This document shows positions 44,201 through 54,714 of a DNA stretch of 64,000 bases, piece by piece; the first letter of the stretch is position 1; every line of letters begins with the position of its first letter. The notes below the pieces were generated by a model. That model was not told where the DNA came from. It did no database searches and saw nothing but the letters and a program-made list of their open reading frames with translations. The stretch is from positions 34,504,589 to 34,568,588 of the forward strand of contig CM060308.1 in NCBI GenBank assembly GCA_030674185.1. Direction: 5' to 3'. This stretch comes from Monoplex corrugatus. Taxonomy: Eukaryota > Mollusca > Gastropoda > Littorinimorpha > Ranellidae. Both the position numbers and the translations under genes were made by a program.

Positions 44201-44392
44201 TTAACCCTTTGACTCCTGCACCCTGTACACCAACAGCAAAATCTTAACCCTTTGACACCCTCACTCATCCACCAGCTTCCTACAGGAAGCTGGTGGATAG
44301 GGTGAGGGAGTCAAAGGGATAAGTTTTTGCATTGATAGTATGGGTGGCAATACAGGATGCTGGTGGACAGGGTGCAGGAGTCAAAGAGTTAA
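44201..44392. mobile_element. Composite TTAA MITE
   Basis: TTAA at 44201-44204 and 44389-44392, with CCCTTTGACTCC and GAGTCAAAGAG edges. The inner palindrome starts at TTAACCCTTTGACACCC near 44245 and is complete, centred on CTTCCTACAGGAAG. The longer asymmetric arm lies on the right, opposite to the 41575 copy. Confidence 0.88.
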
Positions 44393-44574
44393 CTGAATGA
44401 ATTGATGAAGTTGTCAAATAATATAAAATTTCAGTTTCAGTCTCTTAAGATGTTGTCTCCATGTTTGGAATACATACCATACACCCTGATGCCATATGAT
44501 AGACAAGATCCAAACGATCGTGGCTTAAGCCATAAGCCTGCACATGAATATACCCTACATATTCGCAAACTTAA

Positions 44575-44805
44575 AAGTTTGGAGTTTGTTCAAGAGGGAT
44601 TCATCGCACTGGGACAATTCCATATGTGCTCCACCCTAATCTGCCAAGAATTATCTGGCAGACTCCCTAAGCCTGTGCAAAACCCTATGTGCTGGGAAGG
44701 TCTTGAAATTGTGGGAGGGGGAAGGGACTTTTGAAACACTAAGCTGACACAACCAGAATGATGGAAACATTCAGATGGGCAGCGAACAGGCCTGAAGGTT
44801 CACAA
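44575..44805 (-). mobile_element. SINE-2 copy, head missing
   Basis: Contains GTTCAAGAGGGATTCATCGC, TTCCATATGTGCTCCACC, CAGACTCCCTAAGCCTG, CTAAGCTGACACAACCAGAA and GGGCAGCGAACAGGCC in family order. The tRNA-like head expected at the right end is not seen. Confidence 0.75.
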
Positions 44806-45247
44806 GATTTAGTTGCTAATGCAGATGAGATTTGTGACATATCCAACACCACTTCTTGGCAGTAATACTCGCAGAAAGACCTGTGCCCGTGTCAGTGTCC
44901 CAAGTTTGACACAAGAAGCTAAACAGACTGGCAAAGTATGAAGACTTCCACCAGGCACTGCTTGGTCACCCTAAGGATCTCCACACAGCATCAGTCACCA
45001 GCTCGCGCCAGATGTGACAGTTACAACTCACAAGCAAACACTATTTTCTGTTATATTTGCACAAATCAGTTTATTTAGTGTTGATAAGAATAATAAGCAA
45101 AGCACTAAATCTTCAAACAGCATACAGTAGAAATGTCTCTTATCTTCATCAAAACAAAAGACCACATCTGAGCAGTGTCAAAGAAGCATCTCTGCGCACA
45201 GACACTTTCTTCAGTGGTTGTAGAATTCAAAACAGATACATTGTGTA
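44806..45247. other. Unassigned sequence
   Basis: No gene recognised. Confidence 0.35.
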
Positions 45248-45702
45248 AACATCAATAACAGCATACAATGCTAGTCATAATGGAACATCAATAACAGCAT
45301 ACAAACTATGCCAGTCATAATGGAACATCTATCAATAACAGGATACAAACTATCAATAACAGCATACAAACTATGTCAGTGATAGTGGAACATCAATAAC
45401 AGCATACAAACTATGTCAGTGATAGTGGAACATCAATAACAGCATACAAACTATGTCAGTTATAGTGGAACATCAATAACAGCATACAAACTGTCAGTGA
45501 TAGTGGAACATCAATAACAGCATACAAACTATGTCAGTGATAGTGGAACATCAATAACAGCATACAAACTGTCAGTGATAGTGGAACATCAATAACAGCA
45601 TACAAACTATGTCAGTGATAGCGAAACATCAATAATAGCATACAATGTCAGTGATAGTGGAACATCAATAATAGCATACAAACTATGTCAGACATAATGG
45701 TA
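45248..45702. repeat. 40-bp minisatellite
   Basis: About eleven units of a 40-bp sequence that includes AACATCAATAACAGCATACA and AACTATGTCAGTGATAGTGG. Some units are 36-37 bp through loss of a few bases in the middle. The outermost units are the most diverged. Confidence 0.95.
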
Positions 45703-47659
45703 AAGATATCTAGCTCATCTCAACATATACAGCAAGAACTACAGCATTCAACAAAATGTATTTCTACTTACAAATTTTGATTGTACATACTGTACTGTGA
45801 CTCATGTGTGCTAATAAGCTACAGCTATTTCCTACCCCATATACATTTCTTTCTTTCTTCCTGTTTTTTTTTTTTCTTTTTGTTTTTCTTTTGTGGTCAT
45901 GTGTCATGAAGTTCCGATTACCCTAACTCCTCTGCAGAAGAAACTACCGGTATTAACAGATGGATAGAAAAAGGGTTTTGTGTTGGGAGGTGGGGGCTCG
46001 CTATCAGCAGCTGGCCAATAGCCCAAGGACCTGTCCAGGCATATCAGTGGCCTCAAGCTGGTTGCCATCATTTTGGTATTGCAGGAATTTTATTCCCAAA
46101 TTCTGGGAATACATGTCCTGCTGTACATGGACAACATTTCAGTTGGCTGGTGCATCAACAATCGGAATGGGCGTTGTGCACTGACGTCCAGGGTAGCAGT
46201 AAGGTAGAACAGTTCCTTCTGTACTGCAGCAATGAAGCATACCCCAATGCTGAAACGCGTTCCAAGGAAGCTAAACATCCCTTCAGATTCGGTAGGTTCC
46301 ACGCGATTCTCTACAGAGGTATACGCGCCAAATGACTCTTCAGGGTTGGAGTTAGAATTAGAAATTGCTCGATCCAAAATTGCTCAATCCATTGTATATA
46401 TATCTTGTTCAATTTTGTCAATGATATTGTAATAATGTTCAGCAATTATTGTCTTTATTTGTGTTTTGTGAAAAACGAATTTAAAACAAGTTTAAAAAAA
46501 AAGAAAGAAATCCTGCTGGTGTTCATACCGACCTCGAGTGCAGCATTACTTTCACTGTATATAAAGGCAGGGAACAGCTTACTAGCACTTATGAGTCAAA
46601 GGAATCCGTATCATTAAACACATGCTTAGACAGGCAACTGTTCATATCACTCATACAATAGCAGATATACTTTATATGTTCTGATGAGGCTGTTCTCAGT
46701 TTTGAACACAGACATACCCAACTTATTCACTAAACTCGATGTTTGTTGTGACATTTAGCATTCTTCATCTGTTTGGCCTGTCAGAACACGGACTGCTGTT
46801 TACAAGATTTCCGTTTTTATGCACTTTTTAGAAGTATTCTAACAAATGAAACTCTAATCTCGATGCTTCCAATGGTGATCAGGTCTACTTACAACCCATC
46901 AAGGTTTAAGAAACGATCAAGTATACTACACTTTTCTAGTTATTGTGAACCAAATGATCTGTTAATACCTTTCCATTTTGTCCCGAAAACTCATTAAAAT
47001 GGACTACATCCAGCTTAATATAAATCTATTCATTTATTTATTTAGTTGAGAAATCCTAAAGACAATAAATTGATGCAATAAATTGTTTGTTTTGGCTACA
47101 GGTAGTGATAAGACAGGTAGTTGTATAAATGTCTTCAAGGAGCTAGCAACAGCTCTGTGCATGTTATCTGTGACAAACATTTTCAATACTGGTCTACTAA
47201 CAGTTGTACATTTGAAGTAATACATGTACATGATTAAGATGATACACTGATGCATAATTTAAATGAAGAGAATGCTGGGAATGAATTTCCAGACCCTTTA
47301 AGTAAGCTGAATATTTAAAGCTGATACTCTGACTGCATAACTTAAATGAATAAAATGTTGGGAATTAATTTCCAGATCCTGTAAACATGCTGAATACTTA
47401 ATACTTAAATGGGTAAGCGCAGACAGAGCAAGCTATATAACTGCAATTATCGGGGCTTTCAATTTTGATTAAGGAAGAACCAAAAGAGCACCAGTATTGG
47501 ATCCATTTTAAAACTGAATTATCACAGACACCACTCTGCATGAACTAACTTGACGTATCACTGTGTATAGAAACTCAAGATCACACAGAACTTTTGTTTC
47601 AAAGGTGACTTTCAAAACACACATACACAAACACACATCAGTTCATAAACAATTCCATG
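45703..47659. other. Unassigned sequence
   Basis: On the minus strand near 46090-46377 an open frame reads SFGAYTSVENRVEPTESEG and later FLGTRFSIGVCFIAAVQKEL; the plus strand of the same stretch is also open in parts. I could not assign either to a family. The rest is AT-rich with no repeat recognised. Confidence 0.3.
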
Positions 47660-47853
47660 TTAACCCTTTGACTCCCGCACCCTGTCCACAACTATACTGT
47701 GTTGTCAACTATGCTAGCAAAGCAAAAACTTTACCCTTTGACTCCCTCACCCTGTCCATCAGCTTCCTGCAGGAAGCTGGTGGATAGGGTAAGGGAGTGG
47801 AAGGGTCAAGTTTTTGCAGTTGGTGGATACAGTGTGAGAGTCAAAGGGTTCAG
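47660..47853. mobile_element. Composite TTAA MITE, right end altered
   Basis: Left TTAACCCTTTGACTCC at 47660. Inner palindrome from about 47728 to 47813 with CTTCCTGCAGGAAG; its TTAA edges read TTTA and GTCAAG. The outer right end reads GAGTCAAAGGGTTCAG, so the last TTAA has mutated. The 70-bp minisatellite begins immediately after. Confidence 0.82.
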
Positions 47854-48980
47854 AAAAAAAAAGGAGAAACCTGCAGAGCAAACACACAATCTGGACTCAA
47901 AAAAATAGTCCCCATTTTGGGCTTACAAAAAAGGAGAAACCTGCAAAGCAAACACACAATCTGGACTCAAAAAAATAGTCCCCATTTTGGGCTTACAAAA
48001 AAGGAAAAACCTGCAAAGCAAACACACCAATCTGACTCAAAAAAATAGTCCCCATTTTGGGCTTACAAAAAAGGAGAAATCTGCAAAGCAAACACACAAT
48101 CTGGACTCAAAAAAATAGTCCCCATTTTGGGCTTACAAAAAAGGAGAAACCTGCAAAGCAAACACACAATCTGGACTCAAAAAAATAGTCCCCATTTTGG
48201 GCTTACAAAAAAGGAAAAAACCTGCAAAGCAAACACACAATCTGGACTCAAAAAAATAGTCCCCATTTTGGGCTTACAAAAAAGGAGAAACCTGCAAAGC
48301 AAACACACAATCTGGACTCAAAAACATAGTCCCCATTTTGGGCTTACAAAAAAGGAGAAACCTGCAAAGCAAACACACAATCTGGACTCAAAAAAATAGT
48401 CCCATTTTGGGCTTACAAAAAAGGAGAAACCTGCAAAGCAAACACACAATCTGGACTCAAAAAAATAGTCCCCATTTTGGGCTTACAAAAAGGAAAAAAC
48501 CTGCAAAGCAAACACACAATCTGGACTCAAAAAAATAGTCCCCATTTTGGGCTTACAAAAAAGGAAAAACCTGCAAAGCAAACACCCAATCTGGACTCAA
48601 AAAAATAGTCCCCATTTTGGGCTTACAAAAAAGGAGAAATCTGCAAAGCAAACACACAATCTGGACTCAAAAAAATAGTCCCCATTTTGGGCTTACAAAA
48701 AAGGAGAAACCTGCAAAGCAAACACACAATCTGGACTCAAAAAAATAGTCCCCATTTTGGGCTTACAAAAAAGGAAAAAACCTGCAAAGCAAACACACAA
48801 TCTGGACTCAAAAAAATAGTCCCCATTTTGGGCTTACAAAAAAGGAAAAACCTGCAAAGCAAACACCCAATCTGGACTCAAAAAAATAGTCCCCATTTTG
48901 GGCTTACAAAAAAGGAGAAATCTGCAAAGCAAACACACAATCTGGACTCAAAAAAACAGTCCCTATTCTGGGCTTACAAA
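47854..48980. repeat. 70-bp minisatellite, about 16 units
   Basis: Units start at about 47871, 47941, 48011, 48081, 48151, 48222, 48292, 48362, 48431, 48501, 48571, 48641, 48711, 48782, 48852 and 48922, counted at CTGCAAAGCA. Each contains CACACAATCTGGACTC and TAGTCCCCATTTTGGGCTTA. Units differ by few bases, mainly A-run length. Predicted repeat proteins come from the 70-bp period shifting frame each unit and are not evidence of a gene. Confidence 0.97.
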
Positions 48981-48984
48981 AAGT

Positions 48985-49455
48985 TATCCAACAGTGTGAA
49001 CATAAAACCTGGAAAAACCAAAACGTCTGTAGAACAACGCTAGACTTTTTAAACTCAAATGTCCTCACGGTCCTAATGTACAGAAAATACACTGAATGCC
49101 TTTGAAACAAGTCCCTCAGGAAGATCCAAGGCATTAGATGGGAAGAGTTTAAAACCAGCCAAGAAGTAAGAGAAATTGCTCAACAGCCATACATACCAAA
49201 TATCAGAGCAGACGGAAATGTCATGGCCATGTATTAAGAATGGATAATAAAAGATACCAAAGGCAGTGCTACTAGTGATAGGGTTAGTTGGAGGCCCAGT
49301 AACAACCCTCAAAAAAATGTTCAGATCTGACGGAAGATGGTAAACATAAACAATCTGAAAGCAGCTGAACAGACGGCAGCTGACAGAGACAGATGGACAT
49401 CCCTGGTCCCTGCCCTCTGTGCCATGTTTAACACTGGAAGGTAAAGTAAGGTTAG
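48985..49455 (+). pseudogene. RTE-like LINE remnant, C-terminal part (fifth family)
   Basis: Broken frames read TLDFLNSNVLTVLMYRK, SLRKIQGIRWEEFKTSQE and, at the end, LKAAEQTAADRDRWTSLVPA. The order NS.VL.VL.Y, SLRKI..I.W, and AADRDRW.S.V.ALCA is the C-terminal course of one RTE-like LINE group. Frameshifts and stops throughout. It starts at the right edge of the 70-bp minisatellite. Confidence 0.68.
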
Positions 49456-49699
49456 GTACTAATCCATCCCATGGTCAGCAATATGACAAGCACACACAGC
49501 ATATTTTACATAAAACACATTTCCTCTTTTACATACACTGACACATGTATCAGCACATTCTGATTAATAAAACTAAACAAAACAAAAGGACAAAAAAAAA
49601 AACAATCATAAATTGAAATAAATGTCATCTCACTTTGTAGCATGACTACTGTTCTGGAGTAACCACTTGGGTACAAAGTGATAGCCACTGATCTGGGTT

Positions 49700-50040
49700 C
49701 AGAGGTTAATTCAAGAGGGATTCAGCGCACTTGCACATATTCATACGTATTCCACCCAAATCTGCCAGTAATTATCTGGCACACTCCTTGAACTGGCACA
49801 AAACCCCTATGTGTTAGTAAGGTCTTGACATGGGAAGCAGGAGGAGAAAAGGACTTTGGAAACAATAACCTGACACCACCAGAATGATTGGAGTTTTAAG
49901 ATGTGCAGTAAACAAGCCAGTTTTTTATGTTGCCAGCTTGACTTTTTTTGTTTTGGTTTTTGTTCACTGCCAGCCGGAAATGAACTCAGGACATCAGATC
50001 TTGAGTCCATGATTCTATCAACAGAGCAAGCCAGTTAAAT
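49700..50040 (-). mobile_element. SINE-2 copy with decayed head
   Basis: Body words TTCAAGAGGGATTCAGCGC, CTGACACCACCAGAATG and GCAGTAAACAAGCCAG are present. At the right end a decayed tRNA-like head lies near 49975-50038 (B-box region CTGAGTTCATTTC on the minus strand). Confidence 0.72.
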
Positions 50041-50162
50041 CTGGGATTGCAGGAAATAAAATAATGATTACATTGGTTTTATTCTGCTAACTGAAAAAGT
50101 AGTCAGGAAAGAGTTCAGTTTCATGCTAGGTCTTGCAGTAAATATTTAGTCCCTCTTTGGCT

Positions 50163-50189
50163 TTGTGTGTGTGTTGGTGTGGTGTGGTT

Positions 50190-50257
<68 letters not shown>

Positions 50258-50268
50258 GTGTGTGTAAT
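50163..50268. repeat. (GT)n microsatellite
   Basis: GT array of about 80 bp with a GTTGGTGTGG lead. Confidence 0.96.
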
Positions 50269-50409
50269 AGCTAGCTCATTTGATAGAGCAAGAACTAGAA
50301 ATCAACTGAGAGGGTAGCCATGAAAGGGTTTAGTCATATGTTGGGTTTTGCAGAAGATATTTGATTGATCTTCAGCTAGTCCTTTTTTTTTCACAGGATT
50401 GCTGGCTCA

Positions 50410-50655
50410 TTACATAAAGCCACAGATCAAAATCTGATGATAAGGTCAATGCTAACCTGCAACATAACTGACCGGTTCACTGCTCACCATAAGAGCCTAC
50501 TCTAATTATTCTAGTAGGCTACTGCAAGTTTTTATAGTTCTCATCTCCTACCTCCTGATTTCAAGATTTTGACTGCCAGACAATTGCAGGCAGATGTGGG
50601 TGGACATTATGTGACTGTGTGGGTGTAATGAATCTCTCTTGAACAAAACTTAACA
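50410..50655 (+). mobile_element. SINE-2 copy in the opposite orientation
   Basis: Its right end reads GAATCTCTCTTGAACAAA, the reverse of the usual family start, and AGACAATTGCAGGCAGATGT matches the family reversed. The head on the left is not clear. Confidence 0.55.
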
Positions 50656-51135
50656 TATAATACAATGTGGCTGGGAGCATCTTTCAGCCAGAATTGTTCA
50701 GGAGGAATGGATCGGTCAAGGACGATTTGAAATGTTCCCCAATCTCTCATTTTTTTATCTGTGCAAAGTTGCCTTTTTCCTGTCCCAACTTTTCCGCTGC
50801 CCTATAGTGGCACTGACCCTATGCAAATAATTTCAGTAACGTACCTCAATTAAGTTTGGTTCAGGTAAGTTCATAACCACCACTACATGTAGGCCTATTT
50901 GTTATTCATTAAATTTTTATTATAATTTTGTTTTTTACTGCCCCAACTTTTGATCCCATACCACTTATTCACCATTACCTTTCCACTGAAGAAAATTTTT
51001 TTTTTTCAAAAACATTTATTCTATCTCGACCCGACTATTGCAAGTCTTGACTAGTCTTCCAAAATATCTTCAGCACACACTCAGACAGTTCAAAATAATG
51101 AAAACCAAGTCAAACAGAGTGATCAAGATATAGAC
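50656..51135. other. Unassigned sequence
   Basis: No gene or repeat recognised. Confidence 0.35.
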
Positions 51136-51139
51136 AAAT

Positions 51140-51255
51140 TTAATTATACATACCAGTACAGTATGCATATTCTATAATTATACATACAGCACGCATGTTC
51201 TATAATTACACATACAGAACGCATATTCTATAATTATACATACAGCACATATATT
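51140..51255. repeat. Short tandem repeat, about 28-33 bp x 4
   Basis: Units of TAATTATACATAC followed by CAGCACGCAT or a variant and ATTCTA. Confidence 0.9.
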
Positions 51256-52426
51256 CAAATTTGACACCTTCACCAATCTGACACCTTCACCAATCGGACC
51301 TTGTGGTAAAGACAACCAAGCAGCTGTATATATATTGCAGCGATTTTGCCTCTATGAAATGGAACAACAGGAAACAAGGCTGCCAACAACTCCTCTGACC
51401 ACTAAGCTCCACGGCAGCCAGCAGGAACTGGAAAAGACAGCCACTCTCATTACCAAATGTGGCATGACCATGCAGACAGAATGAAAGAAGAAGGAGAAAA
51501 CATAAAAACACATATGTGTGTCTCTCTGAAAACTCTCGAAAAGTGGAAAGTTAAGTGCTGTCCACCAACAAAATGGAACCTATTCATCTACTGTAATTAG
51601 CAGCTCACCCCATCAATCAAATTACACCATCAAGCAGTAGGATTTGACATGACCTCAACTTTGTGACTGGCAAAGCCAAGGATGACTCATGAGCCAAACC
51701 ATGCTGCTTTCTGTTATTGCCAAAGAAGTATGCGCAAAGAAGACAAACACTGCAGACGAAATTCTCCGGTTCAGTACAGTCAGATCATTAAACGGGCAGG
51801 CTCCACAATAATATTTATCATACTAAATGTCTAACAGCAAGTAAGAAGTTTGCGTAAAGCACTGGTATTTTCCATATACTTTTTGTAGATGGGGAAATAG
51901 AACTACGCATTCTTTTCTAGACTCTATCAGATACCTTGAGATTAGCATAGCACATGAGTCTGTAACAGGTCCAGTATGTCTCTCTATGATCTGCAATAAC
52001 TGCTGTGACTTCATTTGGATTTCTGTATACCTTTCTCTTGTGATGGACAGATTCAGTGAGATTTCTGTAAACCTTTCTTTCATTAAGAAAAGAAAGCTTA
52101 AACCACTGACTGTGTCTATTTGTGGGATATTTGATGTTTGATCATAAAAGGGTACTTGGGAGACTCATATGTATAGTCTTTCTGTCAAAGTCATACCACT
52201 GTATATTCAGGAACATGCACTGTTATCCCACTAGAGCTAAAGGATCTGTTAAATATCCACTCAAAAGGCTTGCAATATTTATTAAATATCTGTTCAAAAG
52301 GCTTGTGATAATGATCTTGAACTTGAAGCATATTGACTGGTGCAACACTGGGCTTACAAAACCTGTCTTTTGGAAGTCTTCCTTGAATGCTTTTGTTTTT
52401 GCAATTTGTTGATTTTTTCCTTCTTT
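51256..52426. other. Unassigned sequence
   Basis: No gene recognised. Could hold part of the TRAF 3' UTR or downstream flank only if that UTR were over 2 kb. Confidence 0.35.
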
Positions 52427-52619
52427 TTAATCCTTTGGCTACCTCGCCCTATCTGCCAGCACCCTGTGTTATGAGCCATGACAGCAAAACAAAAAGTTAA
52501 CACTTCCCGTCCCTCACCCAATCTACCAGCATTCTGCAGGAAGCTGGTGGACAGGGTGTGGGAGTGAAAAGGTTAAGTTCTTGCAGCTTATGGACAAGCT
52601 GTGAGAGTAAAAGGGTTAA
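52427..52619. mobile_element. Composite TTAA MITE, older copy
   Basis: TTAA at 52427-52430 and 52616-52619. Outer edges TCCTTTGGCTACC and GAGTAAAAGGG. Inner part from TTAACACTTCCCGTCC at about 52497 to AAAAGGTTAAG at about 52575. More diverged than the other copies. Confidence 0.8.
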
Positions 52620-52729
52620 CCTCAGGTACTGAAATTTCAAACTCACCGAGAATCTGTGAACTTGATATAAATTCCGTTTCACTTCTCATGCAACCAAAGG
52701 TCACCGAGAACCTGAGAACTTAATATTAA

Positions 52730-53692
52730 GCTCTTGAGTGCCATCAACGTAAAATTTACGGAGCTCTTGGAGCCTTCTGTAGTGCCTACATACGTAAAAT
52801 TTATGGAGGTAGTTTGACGCACGTTTCAGCCTGATGTAAATGGGAGAGAAGCACTGACTGATGTTGTCAGTCTCAGAGAGGGTTCATAAAAGTGACTAGC
52901 TTCCCTTACATGACTTTTTGACCTACGCAACCCTCACCAGATTGGTTTTATTTATCTGACACAAGGACTGTCTTGCAATGCTGCATGTTTTCAGCCTTTG
53001 AAAGCATGTGAGTTGAGTCAAGAACTTATAAATGACTGTAGGATGATTCAGAAGACAATTCTGACACAAGAAGAGATTGAAAATAGCAGTAGTTACTCGC
53101 TGTTGGTATGAAATGTGCACCAGACATATCCAACACGAATTGATTTTCCGAGCATGTGACACAAAGGATTTGTGGCCACAAGCAATACTGGCAGCTAGCC
53201 AACACTTCTCAGCGTTCAGACAGGCCCACATTGTAGAATTATATAAGCCAACACTGTCAGTGAGTAGTGTTAGAAGTGGCAAGAGGAAGACTAGGGTGAT
53301 GGAGTGGGGTGGGGGGCGTGCCGCATGCAGGCAGTGGATGACTTGATGGGGTCAAGCCACTCAGTGCACTAGCACACTGTGGCTCTTTGCAGCTCAGCCG
53401 TCAGTGATCTGTCAGTAGGTCAGCCAAAGTCTGAATACTTTTAGATTTCATCAGGAGGGTCATATCTTCTATTTTTTCCTTTGTTTTTTTGGTTTCTATC
53501 GCAAGCAATTATGAGGTTTTTACAGGAATTTCAACAAAATATTACAAATATGTAGTAATTCTGTGGAATTCCATGCATAGATTCCCATAAATATGGAAGC
53601 AACAGTTGTTTTAATGTACATGGTAGCGATGCAACGTTTTTCCCTGGCACATGGAAAACACTGGATGTCAAAAAACTTCAGCACTCAAGGGG
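52730..53692. mobile_element. piggyBac-like non-autonomous element of about 960 bp
   Basis: TTAA at 52726-52729 and 53693-53696. The left terminus reads GCTCTTGAGTGCC; the right, reversed, reads CCCCTTGAGTGCT, sharing CTTGAGTGC. A terminus of the CCCTTGAGTGCC kind and TTAA target duplication are hallmarks of piggyBac-type transposons. Near the left end the word GTAAAATTTACGGAG occurs, with a variant 52 bp on. No transposase domain is recognisable inside. Confidence 0.65.
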
Positions 53693-53696
53693 TTAA

Positions 53697-54212
53697 TCCT
53701 GTTTCACTTCTTCATGCTACCCAAGGTCTTTATAATTATTTTTCTGCCCTGAGCTCCAAGTCATATTCCAATGCTAGTTCTGAAGTGTTGGAAATTCTGA
53801 TGCAGATTTCTGGCCACATTCATCATTAGATGAGGTCTGACTATGCTGACAATAAAAGCAAAAGAAGAATTATTGTGTCCCACCTAATGCATGAAGTTCA
53901 TCTGTTAGCTATCTGAGTAAGCTAAGTTTGTGTCTCTGATACCATACAACATGTCTGTAGTTTCCATTGGTAAGAATACAAGGCCCTGCCCATGTGTAAA
54001 CTAGATATGCAGCGACACTGTCTGCATGATGGTTAACAGACATACAGGTCACATTGTTGTTTTTGACGGTTATCCTATACATTTAGCCTTTAATTAGCTT
54101 AATCAAATTGTGTGATAATTACAGACTGCTGTACATACATCACAAAGAAAAAGCAGCTGTTTTTGATAAAAGATAGTACAAGTCCTTCAGGTAGGCCTAC
54201 AAACTGAATCAG
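53697..54212 (-). other. TRAF 3' untranslated region and flank
   Basis: Downstream of the TRAF stop codon on the minus strand. No clear AATAAA was located close to the stop; a reversed TTTATTG (CAATAAA) is at about 53850. No other feature seen. Confidence 0.4.
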
Positions 54213-54496
54213 TCACATCACAACAGCTTCACGGACAGGGCTGGTGTCTACAACAATACGAACGTAGATTGAATCATCCTTCAGGTAACTGTTATTAGGA
54301 TTCTCCAGCACATTGTGGGATACAAACCGTGGACATCCGCTGGCCAGATTCATCTCAGTTGTTGGTTTCTGGAAACTGCTGGACCCCTGGTCAGGCACGA
54401 AGTTATCTGTCAAATGTCGCCTTTCTGTTGACTGATCAAGCAAAGTCAACGTCACTTTCTGTCTGAACGGCCAGGTCAGCAGGGCGTCATACTCTC
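54213..54496 (-). CDS. TRAF3-like: TRAF3-like, last coding exon (second part of MATH/TRAF-C domain)
   Basis: After an acceptor TTGTTCACAG the exon supplies GEYDALLTWPFRQKVTLTLL, then TDNFVPDQGSSSFQKPTTEM, NLASGCPRFVSHNVLE, SYLKDDSIYVRIVVDTS and a short tail to TGA at 54213-54215. LLxWPFxQKVTLxLLDQ, SSSFxxP and MNxASGCPxFV are signature lines of the TRAF-C domain, the beta-sandwich that trimerises and binds receptor tails and adaptors. The first codon is shared with the previous exon (phase 1) and makes Gly at MRGEYD. TRAF3 and TRAF2/5 families agree about equally in the last third; the earlier exon favours TRAF3. Cytoplasmic signalling adaptor in TNF-receptor and innate immune pathways. Confidence 0.92.
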
Positions 54497-54714
54497 CTGT
54501 GAACAAGAGAAAAAGCTATGCTTATTTACTCATTGTTGATCCATGTTGATATATAAGAGTCATTACAAAGTTTCATATGCCAATGGGTTTGGTGTACTTA
54601 TTTAGATGGTGATCCCACTGAAAACCCAGTAACAACCAAGAACAGTCTGATGAAATTGAGTTCTCTTCATTTCCCCCCTTCAGACAAACATCAAAGTACA
54701 TGTAGAGTGATGCA

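Noticed and set aside
45248..48980. CRISPR arrays
   Set aside because: Both tandem arrays lack alternating unique spacers; units are contiguous and the DNA is eukaryotic.
48127..49043. Lys-rich repeat proteins of 66-118 residues
   Set aside because: The 70-bp unit changes frame each repeat and the frames end at random A-run length changes; minisatellite, not genes.
52923..53282. A 119-residue minus-strand protein
   Set aside because: Lies within the piggyBac-like element, has no recognisable domain and is open on the other strand too.
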